Shown: one piece after another, positions 27,473 through 37,808 of the stretch
Layout of the letters: each line of letters opens with the position of its first letter
Numbering within the stretch: the stretch's first letter is position 1
NCBI GenBank assembly: GCA_963921425.1
Contig: OY992832.1
Location: forward strand, 7,502,001 to 7,566,000
Direction: 5' to 3'
Length of the DNA stretch: 64,000 nucleotides
Origin: Dryas octopetala
Lineage: Eukaryota > Streptophyta > Magnoliopsida > Rosales > Rosaceae
The notes under the pieces: generated by a model
Seen by the model: the letters and a program-made list of their open reading frames with translations, nothing else
Databases searched by the model: none
What the model was told of the DNA's origin: nothing
Program-made: the position numbers and the translations under genes

Positions 27473-30400
27473 AGAAGAAGACATATAAGTACCAAGAACA
27501 GGGGAACACAATCAAGATGCCAAAACGAAATCACTGCCATACTTCAAAATACCTCTATCATTGAACTTTTTTAGGGTAGGACCAACAAGCAAAATGGAAG
27601 CTGCTTCTAAATGAGGCATTTTAAGTATAGGATTCTCCTCCACTCGTAAATGCTGTAGCACAAAACAATAAATTACAAGCATGTAAGTTTACGTTCCTGG
27701 GTGGGATGAATTACTTCCACACATCACAACAACCTTTCAATGTATCATTATCTTAGCACCAAATATTGGAAGATTTGAAAGAAGTTTATCACAAACAGAA
27801 ATTATATTAAATGTATGAGCTAATCCTGATTCCTGAAATTCAAAGGCCGTAAACAGAATCTAAGGCTTCATCTCAGTTGCAAATTCATACGCCAATTTAC
27901 CATATCTACTAGACTTCTACAGCTTCATCTTGCATATTTTAATTGTATAAAACAATGTTAGGATATTCAAAATGATTGCCCAGCCAACATTCTATCCCAT
28001 AATCTAAAATTCCAATTCATGATCCAGACAAGGGAAAATTCAGACCAAACTAAAGTCATAAATGGATGCAAAAATACACTCACCACAGCAAGTCTATGAT
28101 ATTAATAAGTGTGCCACATGTTCAGCTACAGTGCTAAAGATAAAGACCAACATAAGAAAACTTGGGGGAAATAGTTTACATGTGTAGAAACTAACCTCAA
28201 GGACCGGTAAATATGGGAAACCCTTTAGGGTTGAAATTTTGTTTTTGCTGGCAGCTAATACCTGTTTGAAATCATTGAAAATAATAAGTAATTGATTCAA
28301 ACATTGGGAGGCAGGGGAAAGAAGCAACAAGTTGCATACTACTAAAACAACAAACGAACCTGTAGTCGAGGTTGGCTTGCCATGGTAAGAGACTTCAATT
28401 TATTTTGGGCAACTGAGAGAAACTATGCAAGGAAAAATAAACCAAAGATACATGCAATATAAATTATTACCACTAGGGCCAATTTGGGAGGTCACTATAA
28501 ATTGCAAACTGTCATAGCACATCAGCAACTGAAAACTATTCACGAAGCCTTACCTCCAAATTAGGGAGCTGAGGGAGGCTTGCAAGCGACGTGATCTGAT
28601 TTCCAGCAAGATAAAGTTGCTGCACAGGTTATAAATTCAGAACCCCATTACATGGATACCTCTGCATTCTTTGATTTATGGAAACTGAAAGGTGAATATA
28701 TAAGAAACACAAACCTGTAAGACTTTGCAATTTTCAAGAGGTTCAAATCCAGGCCCTTTGAAATCATTGAAACTCAGATCAAGAACCTGGAAATAAAGTA
28801 CTATCAATCATTACCAAGCTATAAATTTGTAAACCTAAAAACATGGTTTACATGCTAAATTGCTAATTGTGTGCATAGTAAAAATTAAACAACTATGCAA
28901 TTTAGTAAATTGTATAAAATTTGAACATGTGGAAAGAAACCTTTAAATCTGATTAACAAACCTTTACTCGTGTCAGTATTTCAACTCCCTCCAACGTGGA
29001 CAATAGATTGTCTCTGAGATAAATAAACTGCCAAATAGGTGTATCATTTAAAAGAACAACTATAATTACATATAAAGAAAAAAGTTTGGGGGGGAAAAAG
29101 AATTTGACAAGGCATGGTAGATGGCAAAACTCGCTTCAATAGACAGCTAATCATATATACGAGAACAGTTTACCTCTAAATTGGGTGACAAGTTCAACCC
29201 ACTAGCCTTGAGACTGCGAACTCTGTGACCCCTAAGATCCAACCTCTGGTATAAAAAGTAATATGGGGAAGTAATAAGTATGGAATGGAAGGACCATTAT
29301 CTATGATATAATAATATTATACAAGTACTCATCTCCAAAACCATGGCATAGACATATGAAAATAAAGAATAAGCATGATGACGATAATGAATGTAAATCA
29401 AATAAAGTATCCAGTCAAGCACATGTGAGATTGAAGAGGAATGGCAGGCACAAATAGCATGTAGAGTCATGCAGAACTATTCAGTGCATAACTTTTTATC
29501 GATCATCTCCATGTTAGCCAATGCATTTCTAATGAAATAGCTTACTGTACACAATCAATTTAAAATACAAAATAAAAAAGAAGAAAACAAAAGACACATT
29601 AAGGGATGACTACCAGTACTTGCAGTCTTACACCATTTCAAAGCCTTACAAGGTCAATTAAAAGATAACAAGTAAAAGAAAACAATATGCACGCCACAAG
29701 CAGTTTTCTTACAATCAAAAACATATAACCCATATACCGCCATGGACATTGTTAACAATTTGTGCTATGATGCTTACCAAATCATCACCGGCTTTGATTT
29801 CCACCTGTGGAAGGACAATGAACCGAGAATCCCGACCCTCAGGAGTTGCCGCTTTCCTACGTCCAGATAAACTAGAACTCCTATCCAGAGATGAAGACAA
29901 AGACCCAGATCTCAGTCCACTAGTAACTGTAGGTGATCGAGCTGATGAGGAAGAAACCTTTGAGACTATCTTCCTGGCTGTACTGCTACCGCTACTGTCC
30001 AATGAAGATGTCACCCTTCTTGAAGATGAAGATGAAGCGGACAATGCTGGCTTGACAGAAGGCTTCCTGACAGTCTCTTGCTTAGTCACATGAGAACCAC
30101 TTGATTTATTCAAACTCCGGTCCAATGGCGATGCTGGAACCAACTTTGTCACATGCCCAGTTGATTTGTTCAAACTCCGATCCAATGGTGATGCTGGAAC
30201 TGACTTTCTAGCCTCTGCAACACTGGTTCGAGTAGAAGATTTTGTAACAACTGAAGGCAATGAACTCCTCCTAAGTTCTGGGAGAGACCGCCTTACAGAG
30301 TCTGCAGTCCTTTTTCCTGCAATTGTAGTAGCATTGGTTTGCTGTCTTGTGGAGGGCACTGATGGCTTCTGAGGCAAACCTCCAGTGCTGTTTCGCCTCA

Positions 30401-31260
30401 ACACGGGAACTGCGTTCGAGCTTCGCAAAGACCCAGTTGCACTTGACTTGTTCGCACTGGAACTAGAATCCAAAGCACTTTTCGGGTCTACTTTCTTTCT
30501 AAGAGAATTAGTTGGAGCCGAGACCTTTGGTGTCACTGCAGCACCGGGTTTCACAGTTTTGGTAACTTTCTTTGCAGCTTCTGATGAACGAACAGAGGCC
30601 TGTTTCTCTGGAATTTGGGGCCTTTCATCTGGGTCTTCGCCTGATTTCACTAAATTGTCCTCCATTTTGGTTAACCAGAAATGTGTTCAAAACCAACACC
30701 TACAACCCAACAATAGCCAACATAACGAAGTAAATTTTTCAACGTTCCATATTTGGTTTCCAAGAAAATGCATAGGAAAATGGAAAGAAAAAGGCGAAGA
30801 GAAATTGAGCATTTACACCCTTTACTCAACTAAGCTCAAAGTCATTCGTTACCTCAAATTTTCACCAACCAGCTAAGGGGTAATTCAACTAAACCTCCAT
30901 AGTGACAAAACAAAAAAGACAATTTATAAAACAAAAAGTTGGAGCTACTTACAGCTCCAAAACTAGCTAAAAATTGAAGCTTTTAGGAGCAAAACCTCTG
31001 TTCTTGAAAGTGAAAGATCATACTAGGATCTAGCACAAAATGCAGCTTCATTAGCAAAAACCCAAGCTCCCAATTCGACCTAAGCTATACAATTGTTGAC
31101 CAGTGTGAACTCAAAAGAAAAATTCAAAAACACACAGACAAAAAAAACAGAGGGAGAGGGAGAGAGTTTTACCTGGACAATGTCTCAGATCTGGGGAGTT
31201 GCAAAACTGAAACCGAAACTGTAAAGCATTTCTAGGGTTTGATTATTTTGACAGAGATGC
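13679..31260 (-). CDS. AIR9: AIR9, 187-kDa microtubule-associated protein (LRR plus A9 repeats)
   Basis: Coding runs from the ATG at 30665 to the stop at 13679-13681. I placed 37 coding exons with GT-AG junctions and consistent phase, totalling 5202 nt (1733 aa; the Arabidopsis protein is about 1708). First coding exon 29778-30665; then 29174-29245, 28962-29027, 28715-28786, 28554-28619, 28360-28422, 28196-28261, 27553-27652, 27209-27310, 26427-26659; last 13679-13855. A 5'UTR exon ends at 31173. Residues 1-290 form a basic Ser-rich region, the known microtubule-binding part. Residues 297-465 are leucine-rich repeats, nearly one per exon. About 560-1600 hold eleven A9 Ig-like repeats (YTPVR.DG..GEP signature), and the C-terminus is conserved (NEVDLMVQTRHLRDIIVLVI). 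AIR9 marks the cortical division site and acts when the cell plate attaches. Several transposons sit in its introns. Confidence 0.96.
15637..15915. repeat. About 95-bp tandem repeats in the left arm of the palindromic element
   Basis: Three near-identical copies of a unit running CCTCCCTCCCCTCCACCAAG ... CCCCGTCGCACCCTCC ... CCATGCACCCAGCCCGA follow one another at about 95-bp spacing. The right arm (about 16130-16360) carries the complementary motifs in fewer, more diverged copies, so the arms differ in repeat number. Confidence 0.75.
15970..16100. repeat. 33-bp tandem repeat at the centre of the palindromic element
   Basis: The unit TTCGGCAGCCACCCGCCGAA followed by CACCCACAAACCA repeats about 3.5 times with few differences. 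Each unit contains the small inverted repeat TTCGGC...GCCGAA. It occupies the loop between the two GC-rich arms. Confidence 0.75.
25084..25345 (-). mobile_element. TRIM-like LTR-element remnant in an AIR9 intron
   Basis: On the minus strand TAGTCTAACA is followed by TATGGTATTAGAGCTC, close to the initiator-Met tRNA primer-binding site TGGTATCAGAGC that follows the 5' LTR in many plant LTR elements. Similar AATTGCTTAAGCTTTTGGG and AATAGCTTAAGATTTTGGG motifs occur near both ends, as expected for paired short LTRs. It is old, short and has no coding region. It lies between the AIR9 exons 24738-24913 and 25433-25553. Confidence 0.45.
26812..27018 (+). mobile_element. Solo-LTR-like remnant in an AIR9 intron
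   Basis: The stretch begins TGTTAGGCCCAATTTGG and ends CATAACTTTAACA (TG...CA ends). It contains GGGGGGCGTATTGAGG and TTGGGCCTCTCCACCCATTG, phrases familiar from short plant LTR (TRIM-type) elements. No clear target duplication is seen and there is no internal region. It lies between AIR9 exons 26427-26659 and 27209-27310. Confidence 0.45.
27401..27470. repeat. GT and GA microsatellites in an AIR9 intron
   Basis: A (GT)n run near 27402-27415 is followed by an (AG)n run of about 21 units at 27426-27468. The run sits just inside the intron between the exons 27209-27310 and 27553-27652 and would be length-polymorphic. Confidence 0.85.
31233..31240 (-). promoter_or_regulatory. Telo-box in the AIR9 leader
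   Basis: TAGGGTTT (AAACCCTA on the other strand) lies close to the probable transcription start of AIR9. Telo-boxes are known promoter-proximal motifs of genes active in dividing cells, which fits AIR9's role at the division site; function here is inference. Confidence 0.5.
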
Positions 31261-33127
31261 TGAGAGCAGGCTTGGAAGTGTCCGCTAAATGCACCAAAAA
31301 AGCACAAAAGTGATACAGTGAGAGAGTGAAAGAGAGAGAGTGTGTGCTGGTCGCTGAGCTACGAATTTGGAAAAGCTATTGGCTAAAGGCCAGCGTGGTG
31401 GTGATTAAAATATGTTTGAAAAAAGTTGTCTTCCAGATAAATTTGTGTAATGTTAAAAAATTGGCGGAAACCGTATTACATTTCAAATACTATGCAACTG
31501 TGCTTGGGTTTAAAGGTCGGTGGGGTAGGGATAAGACTTAATAGCATCTCCAAATAAAGGTGAGGCAGAAAAAGGAAATAAAATGAGTTAAAATTAGTAC
31601 AAACTACCCCTCCTAATTATTCTTTTTGACCTTTTTGGGATAAAGTGTTTTGTGCTTTTGTTTTCTATCTTTTTTCTTTTGGGATTTTACCAAAACCGCA
31701 AAAGGAAAAATAAGTTACCAGAGAATTGAAGCACAAATGCACAATTCACTAACCCACACACATAATCTTCTCTTTCTTTCTTTTTAATCTCTATTTCTTT
31801 CAATAGTTTCTTTTGATTCTCTAACATTAATGGGCAAGCAAGGAAACAATAAAGCAAATTCTTTTGTAAAAAAGCATCGATAGAGGAGTATGTGGATGAG
31901 AGAATTGAGGTGGAATTTGGGTTTAAGGATAAATTTTTCTACGTAATCATAACACTGTATGACGTTGTTACAACATAGATGACCGACGTATTTACATTTA
32001 TAAGTGTAGTACTAATAAATATACACATATTATAATATGAGTTTATTAGTAATACCACGTTGTAGTGTTATAATTACATCAAAAAATTACTCAAGTGTTT
32101 TTTTTGTCAATAATTACTCAAGTTAAGATAGAACTTAAAAACTCATGTTGCTAAAGTACTTTGTTTGTAAAATTATTACGAGATTTGTAAATCTATTGAT
32201 GATTGTAAAATGAGATTATAGAGTTTAAAATTATATGTTAAAAGTCATAAATAAGTGTTAAATATCAAAATAACGAGACTTTAAAAATTTAAACTTTGAA
32301 CCTCAAATTAAGAACCACGCGCCTTAGATCTAAACCTTGACCAATATCCCTATTATGGATTTTGTGTGCCCATAACCTACTACGTAACACATGTCACCAA
32401 ACTCTAGTCCCATACCAAGACCTTTTACTTAAATGGTTAAATCGAACATTGAACTACTACATACTTAAACACTTACTTTGGACCTTAAACCCTAAATCTA
32501 AATCTTAAAATGTTTGGACATAAGTCAAAATTAGAACCGAACCCAAGTCCTAAATTGAAACATTTTTTAACCCCAAACAATGTACTTTATTAAAAATAAA
32601 AATGCAGTGTGTTTTTCTCACACACAATTTGTTGTTTTGTAAATGGGATGAATCACAAAAATGTAATGAAAGTTTAAATTAGCTAGTAAAACAAAGATTT
32701 GTTAACTACTTATGATTTGTTAGAAAGTCATCATTAATAGAAGTATAAAACTTAACAAAAATCAGCATCCGCTTAGAAGTTATTGTCATGAAGATCATGT
32801 ATGGTAAAATTGCTAAGTGATATCTGCTAACCAAAAAAGAGAAAAAAAAAAAGCTTTTTTATTTTATTTACCCCAAAAGAAAAAATTGCAGTTATCTTCA
32901 TTTTAATCCAATACAGTCAATCACTCAATCTCTTTTTTTTTTTGGTCAAAGTGGGATATTCTAATGTGAACTGGAGCATAGAATTTTCTACGTAGCCAAA
33001 CGGGGCCAATTTATTCAGTTGTTCATCACCGCGTTGATGCGCAGCAAAGAACATTTCCTGGCAGAAAAGTATAAGACTAAAAACAGAGAGAGAGAGAGAG
33101 ACAGAGTCAAAGAGAGAGAGAGAGAGA
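31261..33127. other. Divergent spacer between AIR9 and ACD11
   Basis: About 1.9 kb separating two divergently transcribed genes. Mostly AT-rich with no recognisable ORF (a small open frame at 31326-31541 has no similarity). A GA-rich run at about 33082-33126 lies immediately before the ACD11 ATG, in its 5'UTR. Confidence 0.55.
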
Positions 33128-35325
33128 ATGTCTACAATGGCGGATGAAAAGCCGCTGAGAAAAATAGCGGAGGCATTCAAAGAGCTCGAGCTAGCCGTAA
33201 ACTCCCAAACCGCAGACGTTGAGGTCGCTCCGTTCTCTCGTGCGTGCTCGCTTGTATCGCCTCTGTTTGGCTGCTTGGGCATCGCCTTCAAGTTTGCCGA
33301 GATGGACTACGTAGCCAAGGTACATAATTTTTTTCCTTTTTCCGTTTGGTTCCCGAGAAAATCACTGAAATCAAATCAAATCAAAATCTGGGATATTTAT
33401 GTTTCAATTTAATCAAATTCTGGACGGTAATAGGTCGACGATCTCACGGCAGCGTCGGATTCAATCTCGACCTTAAAGATTTTGGTCGACCGCGATATCG
33501 ATGCGGGTTGCGTGAGAAAAGCTGGTAGTCATACGAGGAATTTGTTGAGAGTTAAGCGTGGGCTCGACATGGTTAGGGTACTCTTCGAGCAAATTATAGA
33601 CACAAAGTACGGATTATCAACAACTTTTCACATTCATTGTACTGTTATGCATTTTCACTTATACATTTTTTGCTTTTTCCGAAAATTAAAAAAGAAGGTG
33701 CTAATGTCAAATGGTGTTTTTATCTAAGGAATTACACTTTGCAAATGGATGATGCTAAATGTATTTAAAGTTTCGGTCAATTACACTTTGCATTGTAAAA
33801 TTTCATTTTGGTTCAAGTCGGTGTATTTATATCCACATGTTTGCACATTGTAGTGATGCTAATCTTTGGCCTAATTTCTGTGTTAAGTGAGGTGGATTAG
33901 TGATCAATGGTCACCATTTAGACCAATTTAAGGGTAGAAAAGAAATAACAAATATATTCTCTCGCAAAACATAACACACAGCACCTGCAGCAGTTGTACA
34001 ATCATACATGGGGGGATATTGCATACGCTTTGCTACATCCCATTTGCTGTTTGTAGTTGCTGCAGCTGTTGTGTGTTATATTTTCAGCAAGAATATGTTT
34101 TGTATTCATTTTTCTACCCTAAATAGGTCTAAATGGTGGCTGTGTGGTTATTAATATGTTTGATTTGACGTAGAAATGAAACAGAGAGTTAACATTGCTA
34201 CACTGTTTAATGGTTATGATTAAATTGTTGAATTTCAAACCTCACGAACCAAACTGAAATTTTACTCCAGCTAGGGGTTGGAAGTGTAATTTCCTACAAA
34301 CTTATTTGGTTGCTGAAGTTCATATTACGCGGCTAAATTGTACTAACCTTTCCTTATTCTCATATATGGAAGGGGAAACTCCTTGAAGGATCCAGCTTCC
34401 AAGGCTTATGCACAGGTGTTTGCTCCCCACCATGGATGGGTCATCAGGAAAGCGGTTGCTGCAGGGATGTATGCGCTTCCTACAAGGGAACAACTAATGA
34501 AGAAACTCAATGAAGATGGTGAGTTTATGGAGAGAGGTATTACATTTGTCTCGTAAATTAAGTATCTCAATAAAGCACTTGACTGAAATAAGGGTTGCTG
34601 TTTAACATATTGCACCACAATAGGGTTGGAGGTGGTAGGTTTCATTTTAAACCTACACACACACAGACCCCATTAGACCTTTGATCGATTTGAGTGGAGG
34701 GATTTATTGAAAACTGATGATTGGGACAGCTTACTAAGATGTTTTTATTTTCTGGGAATGATGAGTTATATTTAGTCTTACTTCTACCACATCCTTAGAG
34801 ATAAAACTTGTTAGATACATAGTCTTCAAAAATTATATTTGGTATTACTTCTTCATTTCCCGTATTACTTCTATATAACTTTTAAATATCAAGTTTTCCA
34901 TTATTCACATTGTGTAGTGCCATTAAGACACTCTGATTTTAGATTGATTTGATCAAGAGTTGAAATGTTTAGCGTATACTGAGTACCTGCCAAATATGTC
35001 ACATTGTCAATGGATTGTGATTCTGGTGATGCTTGTAACTTTAGTTTAGTTTTTATCAATCTAAAAGGATCTTCTCTGTGCAATAAAAGTTTGGAGGGGT
35101 TTTATTTTGTCCCTCTCTGCTTTCCTGTTTCTTTAGGAGAAACACTAATTATTTTTATTGTTATATTTCATCAATAGTTGTATTAACTCCACGCGTCCTT
35201 CCACTTTGTAACTTTCAGATAGCTCTGCAAAAGTTCAAATGCAGAATTATATTGCTGCTTCTACACCTCTAATTCTGTACATTGACAATCTCTTCCACTC
35301 AAGGAAATTGGGCATAGATTGGTAA
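33128..35325 (+). CDS. ACD11: ACD11, ceramide-1-phosphate transfer protein (GLTP fold)
   Basis: Four exons, 33128-33319, 33434-33606, 34373-34518 and 35219-35325, join in phase to 618 nt (205 aa; Arabidopsis ACD11 has 206). The protein is a single glycolipid-transfer-protein domain moving ceramide-1-phosphate and phyto-ceramide-1-phosphate between membranes; loss in Arabidopsis triggers accelerated cell death. The lipid headgroup residues known for ACD11 are present: Asp60 and Lys64 in FAEMDYVAK, Arg99 and Arg103 in HTRNLLR, and a His in FAPHHGW (position 142, one less than in Arabidopsis). The C-terminus is YIDNLFHSRKLGIDW. The start MSTMADEKP is preceded by a GA-rich leader; Met4 is a possible alternative start. 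Intron 2 holds a foldback element, and a LINE lies 450 bp downstream on the same strand. Confidence 0.95.
33870..34180. mobile_element. Foldback (MITE-like) inverted repeat in ACD11 intron 2
   Basis: The left arm (about 33905-33995: CACCATTTAGACCAATTTAA, GGGTAGAAAAGAAATA, CATAACACACAGCACCTGCA) is matched in inverse complement by the right arm (about 34050-34155: GCAGCTGTTGTGTGTTATAT, TTTTTCTACCCTAAATAGG, TCTAAATGGTGGCTG). The arms are about 80-85% alike by eye. No ORF is present. The exact ends and target duplication were not resolved, so the family is unknown. Confidence 0.65.
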
Positions 35326-35760
35326 AACAGGAAGTGTATTCTATTTATGGAGATCTGTACCAAAATAAATTTTATGTATTGAATTTATAGATATTAGAAT
35401 TTTATGTCTCATGAATTTATTACAAAAATTGTTGTATATTGTAATAAACCTTATTTATAATGGGGTGGCAGTTGGATTTTCCCATGATCCCCATATGCTC
35501 ATGACCCTGTTTGTTTGGAGCTGGATTATGGTTGAATCCTGTCACTTGCTCAACCCAAATTCTCTATTTATAATTGTATCAGTAATTTCTACCTTAAGTT
35601 GATCCATTTGATCAGCATTGATAAACTGGCCTATACAATTCGAAATGCTTTTACATTTTTTTTATTACTTGGCGCTTTTGCATCCAAGTATTTGACATTG
35701 TTTTGAACATAGATTTGGTTTGTTTGTTGGTGAGTGTTAGGCGTTTTAACATAACCAAAA
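35326..35760. other. 3' flank of ACD11 up to the LINE insertion
   Basis: AT-rich 3'UTR and flank of ACD11. No coding signal. The sequence that ends here at 35773 resumes after the LINE at 42083. Confidence 0.6.
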
Positions 35761-35773
35761 CCCCACTTCTCTC
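35761..35773. repeat. Target-site duplication, left copy
   Basis: CCCCACTTCTCTC, preceded by AAAA, matches 42070-42082 exactly. The two copies bracket the LINE. Confidence 0.9.
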
Positions 35774-36152
35774 ATATTTGCGGTTTTGGTGCAAATCCTC
35801 AATCTGGGTCTTCTAGATGGGTCATTGGATTCAAGATTTAAGGATTGAGGTATTTAGGGTTTGAATCGGAGCGTTTTTCTTGGGGTTTGGTCCGATTGTT
35901 GTTTTCTTTGGAAGGTTTAATTGGTTGTTGTGGATTTGGGAACATATCGATCTTTTCTTGGAGGTTTCTTGAAGTTGGGGGTTTCTTGAAATTGGGGGTT
36001 TCCCAATTTCTCTCTAAGTAATCTGAGATTCGGGGGGTTTTTTCACTGCTCTCTCAGAGACATTGTTGTTCCATTGAGTTTTTTTGCTTGGTGTTGCATG
36101 ATTTCTGGGTTTACGTCTTTTCAAAGTTCGGTTTTCTGTGTTTGGAAAGGTT

Positions 36153-37808
36153 ATGGCTACAATTATGTCTCGTTCTGTAGCAACTATGACCAGTGTTGAA
36201 GATCCTATGACCTCTGTGACTCTTGATGGGGCAATTATTGCCGAAAAAATACCTCATAGGGGAACAATTATTGGTATTTTACTTGCAGCTTGGAAGGATT
36301 TTGGTGATGTTAAAATGGTGGGTTTAAAGGATCGTTTTTTCACAATAACTTGTGCTAGTGAAGCAGTTGCTAGAAGAATCCTAAATGGGGGTCCATGGTC
36401 TGTTAAAGGGTTTTGTATGAGCATAGTGAGATGGCCAGATGATTTGTCTATTGGGAATCTTTGTTTTTCTGACGTTCCATTCTGGATTCAGATTTCAAAT
36501 CTCCCAAGGGGACTTATGACAAAGGAGGTTGCCCATAAATTTGGAGAAAGGATAGGGGCTGTTTTAGAGATAGAGGACCCTGATATGTTTCCCAGAGGTT
36601 TACTGCGTGTGAGGGTCTTGGTGGATATCACTCAACCTTTGGTTGGCTTTTTGTGGATTCCTGATGGGAATAATGGCCAAGTGAGGGTTAAGATTCAATA
36701 CGAGCGACTTTCTGATTTTTGCTATAATTGTGGGCGATTAGGACACTGTCATCAAGATTATGAAGATGAGATTACTTTTGATGACAGGGGTAAGATGAAA
36801 TATGGTGAAAAGCTACGAACTAAGGCTGCTGTGAATTTGGGTTTTATGCTGAGGAAAAAAGAGCCTAAGAAAAAGTCTCTCTAGCATAGCTTGGGGCCAG
36901 GAAGGGCTCCTGACAAGACACCAGTTATTGACAATTTCTTAGATTTGAGTGTGGAGATGCAGAAACTTAAGACAAAGCAGGCGAAGGCTACTGTTACAAC
37001 TCCTATCTCTACTACGGCTGTTGGAATTATACAAGATGTGATCTCCTCTATTGGAACTTCTACTACTAACATGATTAATTCCGAGCCTTCTATGAACGTT
37101 ATGGTTGTAGATTCTAAAAAACAAGAGCTGATGATCAAGGATAAAGAGCAACCAAGTATTGTTGGCAATGAGGCTAATTCTGTGTCTGTCTCCATCATAA
37201 GTTCTGTTTCAAGGGTTATACAGGAATCAATAAGCAACGGAAGGACTCCAGTGCTGCAATCTAATGATGATGGCAATGATGAGCTGACTTGTCCTCAGGA
37301 GCTGCCGATTATCACCTCTACTTGCCAGGCTATTCAGTTGGGTAATCCAGATTTTGAGGAATCATCTGAACCAGATTTGTACACTGTGGAACTTCCAGCT
37401 GATCAGGTATCTTCCCCTGTTTCTATGCCTCTTCAGCCAGTTGTGGATAAGGGTTTGTTTGAGTCAGGTTCGACAATTGTTAATCTTACTCGTATTTTTA
37501 AGACACTGGGGTTCAAAAGAGAAAGGGAGGAAGAGCTGGAGATTATTTCTTGTAAAAGGAGAAGGGGTGATGCAATTCCTCTACTAGTCCATACTTCCCT
37601 CCCCCCCAAACTCAGCAAAAGAGGTACTTCTGTGATAAGGAAAAGGGGTAGACCTCGTAGACAGTATGAGAAAGTTAGTGGGAACCTGAACTTTGTGGAA
37701 GATCATACTTCTCTAATGGAAGTACATGTTAGACTTGGTACTTTATTAAAGGATTCTTTGATAAATGGTTGTGGGAGCTGGCCAGAATCAGCCCCACAGT
37801 CGCCATGA
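36153..37808 (+). pseudogene. LINE ORF1 (DUF4283 and zinc knuckle), one in-frame stop
   Basis: ATG at 36153. The N-terminal 240 residues have the DUF4283-type fold of plant L1 ORF1 (WKDFGDVKMVGLKDRFFTI, NGGPWSVKGFCMSI, PFWIQISNLP) then a zinc knuckle, CYNCGRLGHCHQDY. The last ligand of this CCHC knuckle, normally Cys, is Tyr (TAT for TGT). An in-frame TAG at 36882-36884 divides the frame; the same frame continues to TGA at 37806-37808 with a Ser/Thr-rich and basic region ending RKRGRPRRQ. The protein would bind LINE RNA in the ribonucleoprotein. Whether the first part alone is functional is unknown. Confidence 0.85.

Noticed and set aside
29749-30876. Plus-strand open frames opposite the first AIR9 coding exon
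   Set aside because: They are antisense to a well-conserved Ser-rich coding region whose composition keeps the other strand open; no independent similarity.
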